NCBI GenBank assembly: GCA_027484315.1 | Contig: JAIXTE010000047.1 | Location: forward strand, 1 to 59,739 | Length of the DNA stretch: 59,739 nucleotides | Direction: 5' to 3' | DNA from: Burkholderiales bacterium | Lineage (GTDB): Bacteria > Pseudomonadota > Gammaproteobacteria > Burkholderiales > Burkholderiaceae_B | In this document: piece after piece, positions 43,933 to 53,613 of the stretch | Position numbering within the stretch: position 1 is the stretch's first letter | Layout: every line of letters begins with the position of its first letter | The notes under the pieces: generated by a model | Database searches by the model: none | What the model saw: only the letters and a program-made list of their open reading frames with translations | What the model was told of the DNA's origin: nothing | Translations under genes and position numbers: made by a program

Positions 43933-45123
43933 TTAAGCAAGCTGACGGTCGTTCTGAAGATGGTGGTTCAGTTTTTCCCGCCAAACCTTGGCACGTTCCG
44001 GCTGATTTGCTGCTTCATACAACCGTTCCAGTTTGCCTGCCACATGGGCTGAAGATTGGCTTGCATACACAGTTTCAAACCTGGAAATGGCCTTGCCCCA
44101 GAGCTGTTCGCGCTCACACACATCCGCTGCCAATTCAAGCAGACGCAGGTCCGTGGGCTGTTGGGCCAGCAAACGCTCCACATGAGGCAGAGACTCCCTT
44201 GGCTCGAGAACAGCCACTGCGTGATAAACCGGCAACAGTTCCTTGTTGAACTGCTGGTTCAGCCCCGCTTCCAGCATGCCACGTGCGGCCGTGATCAAGC
44301 CACATCGCGTCAAACCCGCAGCCAACACGCGCAACACGCCTGTCAATTCAAGCTCAGCGGCTTTTGCATTCGACAATACGTCCTGCATCAGGGCCGGGTT
44401 CTGACCTGCGGCATCACACAAGCCTGAATAAATGCGGATCAAGGCTTCATTTTTTTCACTGTGCGTAAGCGCCGAGGCGGAAACACAGGCACGGTATTGC
44501 ACAAGGGCCTCTTGCCAACGGGCCAAACCAATCAGAGCCAACATGCGAAGGCGCTGGACCTGGGGTAGACGTGCAGCCAGTGGGTCCATGGATTCCAGCA
44601 TGCCAAGCGCACCAGCGTGGTCTTGCTTGGACAGGGCCACCTTGGCCCGCAACACAACCAGCGCGTGGGAATGCTCGCCCACCATGGCTTTTTCCTGGTT
44701 CAGAATGTCTTCCGCCACGTCAAACCGGTCAGCCTGAATGGCTGACATGGCACGGATCAAATAACTCAAATTCGTTTCAATGCCTGTTTTGCTGGCTTGA
44801 TTCAGTGCCTTCTGGGCGCCCTGCTCGTCGCCTGTAATCAATGCAATCAGGCCTTGGGTATTCGCTTTCAACAAGGCATTTTGCTTGCGGTTCATCCAGT
44901 ATTCCTTGAACTTGCCGGGCAACTGGCTTGAGGCACGCCAGGTGCGCAAAGTGACATGGAGGACAAAAAACAGCAGCAATATTGCGATGACCGCAAAATT
45001 CAACGACATGTCGATGCGGTATTGACCGAAGAATACGAGCACCTTCGACGCATTGCCCTGTGCCATCAAGGTCACGGCAACCGCCACCACAACCACCAGC
45101 AACAAGCCAATCAACTGCTTCAT
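43933..45123 (-). CDS. hemY: HemY, TPR-containing inner-membrane protein of the heme cluster
   Basis: The 396-residue protein has two N-terminal membrane segments (LIGLLLVVVVAVAVTLMAQG and FAVIAILLLFFVLHVTL) and then TPR-like helices to the end. This is the proteobacterial HemY, encoded with hem genes but distinct from the protoporphyrinogen oxidase of the same name; its role is thought to be scaffolding. It overlaps hemDX by 4 bases. Confidence 0.92.
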   Translation of the reverse strand: MKQLIGLLLVVVVAVAVTLMAQGNASKVLVFFGQYRIDMSLNFAVIAILLLFFVLHVTLRTWRASSQLPGKFKEYWMNRKQNALLKANTQGLIALITGDEQGAQKALNQASKTGIETNLSYLIRAMSAIQADRFDVAEDILNQEKAMVGEHSHALVVLRAKVALSKQDHAGALGMLESMDPLAARLPQVQRLRMLALIGLARWQEALVQYRACVSASALTHSEKNEALIRIYSGLCDAAGQNPALMQDVLSNAKAAELELTGVLRVLAAGLTRCGLITAARGMLEAGLNQQFNKELLPVYHAVAVLEPRESLPHVERLLAQQPTDLRLLELAADVCEREQLWGKAISRFETVYASQSSAHVAGKLERLYEAANQPERAKVWREKLNHHLQNDRQLA

Positions 45124-47084
45124 TGGCGCTCCCCTTTTTGTCCGGCCACCGCAAGCCGCAATGCCGCAGTTGTGGCCTGTAACTCAGGCAACACCAAATC
45201 CAGTTGCACCTCGCTGATCTCGTTGAGCACCGACTGCGCGCGTTGAACCTGCAAGGCCTGTGTGTCGAAATAGGTATTGATCAGTCCAGCAGAACGCTCC
45301 AGATCGGATTTCAACAAGGTGGCCTGCCGTGACAACAGCGAAATTCGTGCATTCAGCAATGACAGGCGCAAGGTATTGCGCAGGTCTGTTTCCTGTCGGC
45401 TTGACAACAGCAGGACCTCCGGGCTGTTCACCTTGGTGACCTCAACCAGCGACTTGATGTCATACCACACGGCCTTGGCCACTTGCTTGACCAGTGCCCA
45501 ACCCTGCTCGACACTGAAAGTGGACTCGGTGCCAGCAGACTGGTCGGCGTTGGCGTCCAAAGCAGGTTCTGACGGTGCTGCGACCGCAGTTACTGGACCT
45601 TCTGTCAACTCGGCAAGGGTTTGGTCTGTTGTGGCCTGCGCGCTGGACAACATGGGCAAACTTTCAACTGAATTCACAACAGAATCCAGAGAAATGGCCA
45701 GTCTCAATAAATCATCCGTGGGCAGCGCGTTGATCTCCGACAGGTCCTTTTCCAGCGCAGTGCGCAAATTCAACAGCGACGGCTTTTCGGTGCCTTCAAG
45801 CAACTCGATGGCTTGGGACAAGGCAATCGATGCGCCTTTCACATTGCCCAGCAGATACAACTGGCGTTTGGCAATCGAAATGAGTTGCTCAACTTCGCTC
45901 AAGGAGACTTCTGTGCGACTGGCCAGCAGGCTGTTGTAGACCTCTTCGAGGCTGGCCCTTTGGCTGGCCTCCTCTTTCTGAGCCAGTTCCAGAAGATCAA
46001 ACCGGGTTTTCAGATCTTTGGTCAAGTCGCTCGATTCTCCGATGTCTTCTTTTACCAGGTCCAGCGTCGTGGATTCCTTCTGGATCCGTTCACCAAAAGC
46101 CATGCGTGTTTTCTCGATCTGATTCTTTCCTGCAAAGGCAATCAGGAGGATCAACACGAAACTGAGGATTGATATGAAAAAGGCGGCCTTGCCCAACCAC
46201 TGGCTACCGGGCTGCGCAATTGCTGTTGAAGAGGTAACGGGCGGCAATGCTGCTGAAATCGGTTTGTTGTTGTCCATGCTTTTCTTGTTGGATGTAAGCC
46301 ATGAATTGACTGATTGTATCCCCGTTGCAATCTGCACAACATGGGCGTATCCCAATTCCCTGCATTTGGCGGTAATACGGGGGTGGGTGGTCAGGACGGT
46401 GGACTGCTCTCGAAGAATAGTCAATCTGGGATCTGACTTCAATGCCAACTGCTGATCCAGAACCTCAATGGTTTCGCTGCTGGTGACCCAAAGTACCGCA
46501 CGCGCTCCGAGTTCGAACAATGCATTGCTTTGAACATCGGTCTGCTCGATGACTCGGCGGTCATAGCACTCGATCACCCTGACATGGTGGCCCATGCCTT
46601 CAAGCTTCAATGGAAATTCAGTTCGCCCACGAGGGCCCTTGCAGACCAGCACATCACAGGTACCCGCATCGAATTGCCTGGCCAGCAAACGAGCCAACCC
46701 GTCGGAATCTTCCGATTCATCCAAGCCTTCACCTGTCGGCGCAATGATCTGGCCAACAGGAACACCCAGGTCCGCGGCAAGCTTCGCGCTTTGTTTGCCC
46801 ATCACCCCGCAAAAAACATTCGAAGGCCAAGCACCCAGGTGGGTGAGTACAATTTCCAGCACAGACGGGCTGACAAAGACCACCAAGCGATTGGGCTTTT
46901 CAGATTGCTGTTTTAGCCAGGCAGCAATTTCCCCCAGAGTGGAAAAATCGGGCACAAGGTCAAACACCGGGAAATACAGAATTTTTGACAGCCCGGCCTC
47001 ATCAAGCGCGCGTTTCAGTTCAACACGCTGTGTCAGGTACTGTTCAGGCAATTTGGGTTTGCAAACGACCAGGGTGTAGGTCAT
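45120..47084 (-). CDS. hemD: Fused uroporphyrinogen-III synthase/HemX protein
   Basis: The 654-residue protein joins HemD (about 1-265), which closes hydroxymethylbilane to uroporphyrinogen III, to HemX. After the HemD part (VCKPKLPEQYLTQRVELKRAL, VVFVSPSVLEIVL, VLWVTSSETIEVL) come one membrane segment (about 298-320, FFISILSFVLILLIAFAG), a coiled-coil stretch and the helical HemX periplasmic domain. In E. coli these are two genes, hemD and hemX; the fusion is known from several betaproteobacteria. It lies between hemC and hemY. Confidence 0.93.
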   Translation of the reverse strand: MTYTLVVCKPKLPEQYLTQRVELKRALDEAGLSKILYFPVFDLVPDFSTLGEIAAWLKQQSEKPNRLVVFVSPSVLEIVLTHLGAWPSNVFCGVMGKQSAKLAADLGVPVGQIIAPTGEGLDESEDSDGLARLLARQFDAGTCDVLVCKGPRGRTEFPLKLEGMGHHVRVIECYDRRVIEQTDVQSNALFELGARAVLWVTSSETIEVLDQQLALKSDPRLTILREQSTVLTTHPRITAKCRELGYAHVVQIATGIQSVNSWLTSNKKSMDNNKPISAALPPVTSSTAIAQPGSQWLGKAAFFISILSFVLILLIAFAGKNQIEKTRMAFGERIQKESTTLDLVKEDIGESSDLTKDLKTRFDLLELAQKEEASQRASLEEVYNSLLASRTEVSLSEVEQLISIAKRQLYLLGNVKGASIALSQAIELLEGTEKPSLLNLRTALEKDLSEINALPTDDLLRLAISLDSVVNSVESLPMLSSAQATTDQTLAELTEGPVTAVAAPSEPALDANADQSAGTESTFSVEQGWALVKQVAKAVWYDIKSLVEVTKVNSPEVLLLSSRQETDLRNTLRLSLLNARISLLSRQATLLKSDLERSAGLINTYFDTQALQVQRAQSVLNEISEVQLDLVLPELQATTAALRLAVAGQKGERQ

Positions 47085-47092
47085 GTAAGAAG

Positions 47093-48028
47093 TTATCCCT
47101 TGAATTCTTGAACTGCAAGATTGATCAATCCCTGGGCTCCGGCGCCCAACAGGTCATTGATCACCTGGCTGGAAACCTGCTCCCAGTCCTCCAAATTTCC
47201 ACTGGCACGCTTCTCAATGACGGATTTTCCATCCGGGCTGGCCACAAGGGCTCGCAAAGCAAATGACTTATGGTTTTCGCCAAGGGTGGCGTATCCCGCA
47301 ATGGGCACCTGGCAACTACCCCCCAACGCTTTGGATACAGCCCGTTCAGCACTGACCAAGGCAGTACACACCGGGTCTACAAGTTTGCGGGCAATGTTGG
47401 CCAAGGCCATGTCGCCTGCACGTATCTCCAGACCCAAAGCACCCTGCCCCACAGCGGGCAACATGTCTTCGGAAGAGATCACCCCACGAATTCGCGAATG
47501 CAAGCCAAGGCGTTTCAAACCCGCGGCGGCTAACACGATGGCCTGGTACTGTCCGGAATCCAGTTTGCCCAACCGGGTGTCCAGATTGCCCCTCAAGGGC
47601 TCTACTTTCAGATGAGGAAACCGTGCGAGTACCTGGGCTTGTCTTCTCAGGCTTGAACTGCCCACCACCGCGCCCGCAGGCAATTCAGCCAAGCTGCCAT
47701 AATCATTCGACACAAAGGCATCGTGCGGGTCTTCCCGGGTCATGAACCCCACCAGCTGAAATTCTGGGTCCAGGTCCATGGGAATGTCTTTGCCGGAATG
47801 CACGGCCAAATCGGCTCGTCCTTCGAGCAAGGCGTGTTCAAGTTCCTTGATGAACAATCCTTTTCCGCCGATCTTTGCGAGGGATCGGTCAAGGATCTGG
47901 TCGCCCTTGGTCGTCATTCCCACGATTTCAACCTCGCTGACTTCAGGCAAGGCCAGCAGACGGTCGCGTACATGCTCGGCCTGCCACATGGCCAGGCGAC
48001 TTTCCCTTGATGCAATTCTTATTTTCAT
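47093..48028 (-). CDS. hemC: Hydroxymethylbilane synthase
   Basis: HemC joins four porphobilinogen molecules on a dipyrromethane cofactor. The 311-residue protein has the full family length: IRIASRESRLAMWQAEHV, HSGKDIPMDLDP, GSSSLRRQAQVLARFP, and the cofactor cysteine in ALGGSCQVPIAGYA near residue 245. It is first in hemC-hemDX-hemY and divergent from argH. Confidence 0.97.
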   Translation of the reverse strand: MKIRIASRESRLAMWQAEHVRDRLLALPEVSEVEIVGMTTKGDQILDRSLAKIGGKGLFIKELEHALLEGRADLAVHSGKDIPMDLDPEFQLVGFMTREDPHDAFVSNDYGSLAELPAGAVVGSSSLRRQAQVLARFPHLKVEPLRGNLDTRLGKLDSGQYQAIVLAAAGLKRLGLHSRIRGVISSEDMLPAVGQGALGLEIRAGDMALANIARKLVDPVCTALVSAERAVSKALGGSCQVPIAGYATLGENHKSFALRALVASPDGKSVIEKRASGNLEDWEQVSSQVINDLLGAGAQGLINLAVQEFKG

Positions 48029-48136
48029 TCAGTGTAACGACTGACAGGTCGCGTATGGGTTGAGAAATTTCAGACAAATCCCCACGGCAAGGCCGCGAGA
48101 AGGCATTCATGACGAAAGTCTAGCACGTCAAACCCT

Positions 48137-48142
48137 TATAAT
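48137..48142 (+). promoter_or_regulatory. Candidate -10 element for argH
   Basis: A perfect TATAAT lies 35 bases before the argH start in the 148-base hemC-argH divergent gap; no good -35 is seen at normal spacing. Confidence 0.35.
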
Positions 48143-48176
48143 TGGCCCCTGTTCCAAAGTGCATAAAGGATTCCCC

Positions 48177-49601
48177 ATGTCGAACCAATGGTCCAAAAAA
48201 CAGGAAGCATGGTCAGCCCGATTCAATGAACCCATGTCCGAGCTGGTCAAACGCTACACTGCGTCGGTGTTTTTCGACAAGCGACTGGCTGAATTCGATA
48301 TTCAGGGTTCTCTGGCCCACGCCACCATGCTGGCCGAGGCTGGTGTGATTGCCGCCGCCGACTTGCAAGCGATTCAAAACGGCATGAGCCAGATTCTGGG
48401 TGAGATCAAGGCCGGCGAGTTTGAATGGCAACTCGACCTGGAAGACGTGCATTTGAACATTGAGCGCCGTTTGACCGAACTGGTTGGCGATGCGGGCAAG
48501 CGCTTACATACAGGCCGTTCACGAAACGATCAGGTGGCCACCGACATCCGCCTGTTCCTGCGCCATGAAACCGACCGCATTCAAGGCCTGTTGAAGAACC
48601 TGATCAACGCCCTGGTAACGGTGGCCGAACGCAACCACGCCACCGTGATGCCAGGCTTTACGCACCTGCAAGTGGCGCAACCCGTCACTTTTGGGCACCA
48701 CCTGCTGGCCTATGCGGAAATGTTTGAACGCGACCTGGAGCGTATGCAGGATTGCCGCAAGCGCATCAACCGACTTCCCTTGGGTGCTGCTGCGCTGGCT
48801 GGAACCACGTTTCCGATCAACCGAAACCGCACCGCTGAACTGCTCGCTTTTGATGCACCCACACGCAACAGCCTGGATTCCGTTTCCGACCGCGATTTCG
48901 CGATTGAGTTTTGCTCAGCCAGCAGCATTTTGATGATGCACGTGTCTCGCTTGTCTGAAGAACTGATCATCTGGATGAGCCAGCGGTATGCATTCATCGA
49001 CCTGCCAGACCGCTTCTGCACTGGCTCGTCCATCATGCCGCAGAAAAAGAACCCGGATGTTCCCGAACTGGCCCGGGGCAAAACCGGCCGGGTGTTTGGT
49101 CACCTCATGGGTTTGCTGACCTTGATGAAAGGCCAGCCACTGGCCTACAACAAGGACAACCAGGAAGACAAGGAACCACTGTTTGACACGGTGGATACAG
49201 TGGTGGACACCTTGACCATTTTTGCGGAAATGGTGGAAGGTATTCAAGTCAAAGCGGACAACATGCGTGCAGCGACCCTGGAAGGTTATGCAACAGCCAC
49301 CGACCTGGCCGATGCCCTGGTGAAACGCGGCATGCCCTTTCGCGACGCGCACGAGGCAGTTGCACGCGCCGTTCGCTATTGCGACGTGCAGCAATGCGGG
49401 CTGGAACAACTGACAGTGGCTCAATTGCAAGACGCATTGAAATTGACCGAACTGGGTTACAGCGACGAACTGGTGAACGATGAACTGTGTGCAGTGCTGA
49501 CCCTGGAGGGATCCCTACAGGCACGAAACCACATTGGCGGAACAAACCCGGAGCAGGTCAAAGCCGCAGCCGCCGAAACACGCAAACGCCTGGGTCTGTA
49601 A
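48177..49601 (+). CDS. argH: Argininosuccinate lyase
   Basis: ArgH splits argininosuccinate into arginine and fumarate. The 474-residue protein has the fumarase/aspartase-type signature [12 protein letters not shown], plus [13 protein letters not shown] and [17 protein letters not shown], which are typical of ArgH. I chose ATG 48177 (AAAGGA upstream); the frame is open back to 48060 but that part is unlike the family. Confidence 0.96.
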   Translation: MSNQWSKKQEAWSARFNEPMSELVKRYTASVFFDKRLAEFDIQGSLAHATMLAEAGVIAAADLQAIQNGMSQILGEIKAGEFEWQLDLEDVHLNIERRLTELVGDAGKRLHTGRSRNDQVATDIRLFLRHETDRIQGLLKNLINALVTVAERNHATVMPGFTHLQVAQPVTFGHHLLAYAEMFERDLERMQDCRKRINRLPLGAAALAGTTFPINRNRTAELLAFDAPTRNSLDSVSDRDFAIEFCSASSILMMHVSRLSEELIIWMSQRYAFIDLPDRFCTGSSIMPQKKNPDVPELARGKTGRVFGHLMGLLTLMKGQPLAYNKDNQEDKEPLFDTVDTVVDTLTIFAEMVEGIQVKADNMRAATLEGYATATDLADALVKRGMPFRDAHEAVARAVRYCDVQQCGLEQLTVAQLQDALKLTELGYSDELVNDELCAVLTLEGSLQARNHIGGTNPEQVKAAAAETRKRLGL

Positions 49602-49621
49602 GCTTGAAAGCCTTGATTGCC

Positions 49622-50116
49622 ATGGCCAAACACATAGACTGGCTCAGCATCAAGGCTGGCCGTGCGGTGGGCTGGTTGATCCTGCTGACCACCCTGGTGT
49701 CTGCTTACAATGCATTGGCACGCAAGGCGTTTGACTACAGCAGCAACGGCTTGCTTGAAATTCAGTGGTATCTGTTTGCTGCCGTGTTTCTTCTGGGTGC
49801 AGCTTACACGCTGCAACAAGATGCACACGTGCGAATCGACATCGTTTCAAACCGCTTCTCTGAACGCACCCGCGCGTGGGTAGACATTGCGGGGCATGTG
49901 CTGTTCACATTGCCACTGATCGGGTTTGTCGTGGTGTCAGGCTGGGATTTCGCGCATGAGTCCTTTCTGGTGAATGAATATTCGCCTGACGCAGGCGGCT
50001 TGATTCGATGGCCCGCCAAAGCATTGATCGTGATCGGCTTCATCCTCCTCGGGCTTCAGGTCTGCTCGGAAATCATTAAAAAACTGGCGATACTGACCCA
50101 GCGGGCTACACCATGA
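49622..50116 (+). CDS. dctQ: TRAP transporter small permease DctQ
   Basis: The 164-residue protein has four membrane segments and matches the DctQ small subunit of TRAP transporters, with the family motif FDYSSNGLLEIQWYLFAAVFLLGAAYTLQ. A TTG at 49604 could also be the start. It begins close behind argH and overlaps dctM by 4 bases. Confidence 0.9.
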   Translation: MAKHIDWLSIKAGRAVGWLILLTTLVSAYNALARKAFDYSSNGLLEIQWYLFAAVFLLGAAYTLQQDAHVRIDIVSNRFSERTRAWVDIAGHVLFTLPLIGFVVVSGWDFAHESFLVNEYSPDAGGLIRWPAKALIVIGFILLGLQVCSEIIKKLAILTQRATP

Positions 50117-51561
50117 CAGTGATTCCTGTTGAGTTTCTGCCACCGTTGATGTTTGTCGTGCTGCTGGTATTCATGCTCAGCGGCTTCCCGGTGGCTTTTG
50201 CATTGGCTGCAAACGGCCTGCTGTTTGGCTATGTAGCAATTGAACAGGGCCTGATGAGCCCTGCCCTGCTGCAGGCACTTCCGGACAGGATATTCGGCAT
50301 CATGAGCAACGACACATTGCTTGCGATTCCGTTTTTTACTTTCATGGGGCTGGTGCTTGAACGCAGCGGCATGGCGGAAGACCTGCTTGAAACCATTGGC
50401 CAACTATTTGGCAAGGTTCGGGGCGGCCTGGCCTATGCAGTAGTGCTGGTCGGTGCCTTGCTGGCGGCCACCACGGGTGTTGTCGCCGCCTCGGTCATTT
50501 CAATGGGACTGATATCACTGCCTATCATGCTGAAGTACGGCTACAGCCAGTCGGTGTCTACCGGGGTTATTGCCGCCTCAGGCACTTTGGCTCAAATTAT
50601 CCCGCCTTCGCTGGTTTTGATTGTCATGGCCGATCAACTCGGTGTGTCGGTGGGTGCCATGTATCAGGGAGCACTGCTTCCTTCCTTGATGCTGGTTGCG
50701 TTGTTCATGCTGTATGTCTTTGTAATCACACGAGTAAACAAAAACGCCCTGCCCGCTTTGCCGTCCGAAGCCTTGCGCTACGCAGGAAGCGGCTACGGTG
50801 TGCAAATGGCCAAGGCCGTGGTGTTCGTACTTCTACCGCCCTTGGCGCTGGTTTTCCTGGTACTTGGTACGATTTTCCTGGGCATCGCCACACCCACTGA
50901 GGGCGGCGCCATGGGCGCGATAGGCGCCTTGCTGATCGCAGCCTGCAAAAAACGTTTGAATCTTGACTTGCTCAGGCAGTCGCTGGATTCGACGACCAAA
51001 CTGTCCTGCTTCGTGCTGTTCATCCTGATCGGCTCAACGGTTTTTGGTTTGACTTTCCGCGCAGTTGAAGGCGATTTGTGGGTTGAACACCTGATGGGGG
51101 ACTTGCCCGGCGGAGAACTCGGTTTTTTGATTGCGGTTCAAATCCTGATTTTTGTTCTTGGATTTTTTCTGGATTTTTTTGAAATCGCATTTATCGTGAT
51201 TCCCTTGCTTGTCCCTGTCGCGGACAAGTTGGGTATTGATCTGGTTTGGTTTGGGGTCATGATCGCCATGAACATGCAAACCTCATTTTTAACGCCACCA
51301 TTCGGTTTTTCATTGTTCTATCTGAAATCGGTGACACCCAAAATCATCAAGACCATTGAAATTTACAAGGGATCTGCGCCATTCATTGCCATGCAACTGC
51401 TGATGGTCGTGGTCATTTTCGTGTTTCCTGACGTGGTCAGCAGGGACAAAAAAGTGGAATATCAGGACACACCGCTGCAGCTTGAACTGCCTGCTGAAAA
51501 TTATGGTGAAGACAGCAGCCAAGGTGAGCAACAACCTTTTGTTCCAAGCTTCAACCAATGA
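50113..51561 (+). CDS. dctM: TRAP transporter large permease DctM
   Basis: The 482-residue protein has about 12-13 membrane segments and the DctM pattern: SGFPVAFALAANGLLFG, AIPFFTFMGLVLERSGMAEDLL, ASGTLAQIIPPSLVLIVMAD, GIATPTEGGAMGAIGALL. The C-terminus is a charged, E/Q-rich tail. With DctQ and the periplasmic DctP at 53614 it forms a Na+-driven uptake system. The DctP resembles those for 2-oxo acids and other monocarboxylates; the substrate is not proven. Confidence 0.94.
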   Translation: MTVIPVEFLPPLMFVVLLVFMLSGFPVAFALAANGLLFGYVAIEQGLMSPALLQALPDRIFGIMSNDTLLAIPFFTFMGLVLERSGMAEDLLETIGQLFGKVRGGLAYAVVLVGALLAATTGVVAASVISMGLISLPIMLKYGYSQSVSTGVIAASGTLAQIIPPSLVLIVMADQLGVSVGAMYQGALLPSLMLVALFMLYVFVITRVNKNALPALPSEALRYAGSGYGVQMAKAVVFVLLPPLALVFLVLGTIFLGIATPTEGGAMGAIGALLIAACKKRLNLDLLRQSLDSTTKLSCFVLFILIGSTVFGLTFRAVEGDLWVEHLMGDLPGGELGFLIAVQILIFVLGFFLDFFEIAFIVIPLLVPVADKLGIDLVWFGVMIAMNMQTSFLTPPFGFSLFYLKSVTPKIIKTIEIYKGSAPFIAMQLLMVVVIFVFPDVVSRDKKVEYQDTPLQLELPAENYGEDSSQGEQQPFVPSFNQ

Positions 51562-51571
51562 AGAAGCTGAA

Positions 51572-52720
51572 TTAACCTGCCTTCTGGTTCACCAAAGTTG
51601 TAGTGCCGCCTACCTTCGTCGGAATGCGATCCGCCAGTTCCAGCACAAACACCGTGCCACCTTCCTTGACATTGCACATGGACAGGTTCCAGTCCATCTC
51701 CTGACACAGCCGTTTGACCACGTACAAGCCGATTCCGGTTTTTGGCAAATCGCTGCCAAAAGTAGAAGAGCGGTCAGCACCGCTTTGCAAGACATCTTCC
51801 TGTATGCCGGGGCCTGAATCTTTCACCGTGAATCGGTGAACACCACCATGACGCCTGTATGAGAAAAATACGCCACCCTCGTGGGTGTGTTCAACGGCAT
51901 TGAAAACCAGGTTGCCCATCACCCGCTTTAGCCGGCGTGCATCGGTGTGTATCAGGCACTCCTCAACGTCGACCTTGAAGGTGAGTCCTTTGGTCTCTGC
52001 CAGCTGCCCCATCCAGCCTTCCAGCGATTTGCAAAGCTCGGTGCTGGACACATACTCAATGCGTTTTTCCCGTTGCTCGCCTAACTCCAGGCGGGTTGCT
52101 TCCAGCATGTTTTCCGCCAGGTCATGCAACCAACGCTGGCAACTGGTCATCTGGCGAATAACCTGGCTGGATTGCGGATTCTGCAAATACATGTCCAGTG
52201 AGGGGTGCCCCACCAACAGCCCAAGTGCATGCAAAGGCTGACGCATGTCGTGCTGAACTCCAGCCAGCCAACGCAGGCGGTCTTTCCATTCGCTGAGCAC
52301 AGCATGCTTGGCTTTGCGCCACCGCGATTGCTGGATACGCCTTTTCTGAATGCGCTGCTTTGCAATGCTGTATCGGTGCTGGCGTTCAAGCAACACAGCC
52401 AGCAAGGTGAAGGGGGTCACCCAACACAACACCGAAAAACTGATGGCCGCCCAGGAAAGTGACAAAATCCAGCCGCCGAAAGATGACACAAACAGCAGGA
52501 ACCACAGCTTCTCAGTGGGGGGCACACGAAACGCTCGCCGGCAAACCACCTTGGCATTCAACACACACGCACTGACAAAGGCAATGTAAGCCAATTGGGC
52601 TTGCGCACCGGCTTCCAGGCCCACAATTTGAAAAGACAGGGGAAGTAAGCACAAAGACGCCAACAAGCAGGCGTCGTAATGTTGTTGAATCCAGGCGCTT
52701 AGCCGGTTGAAGTGTTTCAT
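51572..52720 (-). CDS. Membrane sensor histidine kinase
   Basis: The 382-residue protein has four to five N-terminal membrane segments (to about 135), no periplasmic domain, and a kinase core with the H-box GVQHDMRQPLHALGLLVG. The ATPase part has NLVFNAVEHTHEGG, DSGPGIQEDV and GIGLYVVKRLCQEM. The HDMRQPLHALGL H-box is typical of kinases paired with LuxR-type regulators, and such a regulator lies upstream. I chose ATG 52720, ten bases after the regulator stop. It converges with dctM. Confidence 0.88.
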   Translation of the reverse strand: MKHFNRLSAWIQQHYDACLLASLCLLPLSFQIVGLEAGAQAQLAYIAFVSACVLNAKVVCRRAFRVPPTEKLWFLLFVSSFGGWILSLSWAAISFSVLCWVTPFTLLAVLLERQHRYSIAKQRIQKRRIQQSRWRKAKHAVLSEWKDRLRWLAGVQHDMRQPLHALGLLVGHPSLDMYLQNPQSSQVIRQMTSCQRWLHDLAENMLEATRLELGEQREKRIEYVSSTELCKSLEGWMGQLAETKGLTFKVDVEECLIHTDARRLKRVMGNLVFNAVEHTHEGGVFFSYRRHGGVHRFTVKDSGPGIQEDVLQSGADRSSTFGSDLPKTGIGLYVVKRLCQEMDWNLSMCNVKEGGTVFVLELADRIPTKVGGTTTLVNQKAG

Positions 52721-52730
52721 TCGGAGGTAT

Positions 52731-53399
52731 TTAATCGGAATACACCTCGTCGGTTTTTTGCTCTTGCCACGCGCGGTACAACATGGCTGCCTCAAGGCGA
52801 TTGCGGGCGTTCAAACGTGCCAGGATACTGCGCACATGGGTTTTCACGGTTTCTGGAGAAAGACCCAGATTTTGAGCAATCTCGTGATTGGATTCGCCTT
52901 TGGCAATGCGATACAACACTGACACTTGCCGTTCGGTAATGCGTGCCATGCGCTGACCGATTGTGAAACCGTTGGCGTTCTGGCTTTTCTGGCTGATCTG
53001 GTCGGTCCAGTTGTTGCGGCGCAGACGCAATACCATGCTGTCAAGCACACTGAGAACACGATCCTGGGTAATGCCTTTGGATACAAATTCGGTTTCGGGG
53101 TAATCGTCGGCCATGTCGCCTAAAATTTCCTCATTGCCGGAAATAACAAGGGTTCTGCTGTAGTCGAATGTCTCCAACGCAGTTTCAAGCACCTTTTCCG
53201 GCGCCATGTCTGGCAGACCTAGATCGAGCAATACCAGATCGGGTTGTTCAAACCGGCTGTGTTCCAATGCGGGGCCAATTCGACTGAACAGCTTGACCTC
53301 CAGATCGGTATAACGTGAATTCATGATGTCGCGCAGGGCCATTGCAATGATTGGATGATCATCAATGATGAAAACGCGTAGCTGATTAGGAGTTGACAT
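52731..53399 (-). CDS. LuxR/NarL-family response regulator
   Basis: The 222-residue protein has a receiver domain (FIIDDHPIIAMAL, phosphoryl Asp in DLVLLDLGLPD) and a C-terminal LuxR helix-turn-helix (TERQVSVLYRIAKGESNHEIA then SPETVKTHVRSILARLNARN). It is cotranscribed with the sensor kinase downstream. Because dctQM and dctP flank the pair, it probably controls the TRAP transporter. Confidence 0.9.
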   Translation of the reverse strand: MSTPNQLRVFIIDDHPIIAMALRDIMNSRYTDLEVKLFSRIGPALEHSRFEQPDLVLLDLGLPDMAPEKVLETALETFDYSRTLVISGNEEILGDMADDYPETEFVSKGITQDRVLSVLDSMVLRLRRNNWTDQISQKSQNANGFTIGQRMARITERQVSVLYRIAKGESNHEIAQNLGLSPETVKTHVRSILARLNARNRLEAAMLYRAWQEQKTDEVYSD

Positions 53400-53466
53400 A
53401 GAGTTGTCCCATACAAGTCAAGTGCCAGAAACTGTCGCCGTAGAGTGTGTGGCTTCCACGGTTTTC

Positions 53467-53495
53467 ATTACGACAGCCAAAAGAAATGCGTACAA
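53467..53495 (-). promoter_or_regulatory. Candidate promoter for the two-component genes
   Basis: On the minus strand TTGTAC (53495-53490), 17 bases and CGTAAT (53472-53467), 67 bases before the regulator start. Confidence 0.35.
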
Positions 53496-53554
53496 CCCCG
53501 ATAGGGGCGACACTGCGTTGGGTGACTTGTGGCGGGCTTTTGGTTCCATTAAAC

Positions 53555-53580
53555 GAAAAAAGCGGCCCTCAAGCCGCTCT
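53555..53580 (-). terminator. Rho-independent terminator after dctP
   Basis: AGCGGC (53561-53566) pairs with GCCGCT (53573-53578); read leftward, a T-run follows. It separates dctP from the two-component genes. Confidence 0.75.
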
Positions 53581-53613
53581 TTATATCTGACCCATCAGGA
53601 GTAGGTCAAAACC

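Noticed and set aside
48060-48176. Longer ArgH start
   Set aside because: The extension is unlike ArgH proteins, and the ATG at 48177 has AAAGGA upstream and a TATAAT 35 bases before it.
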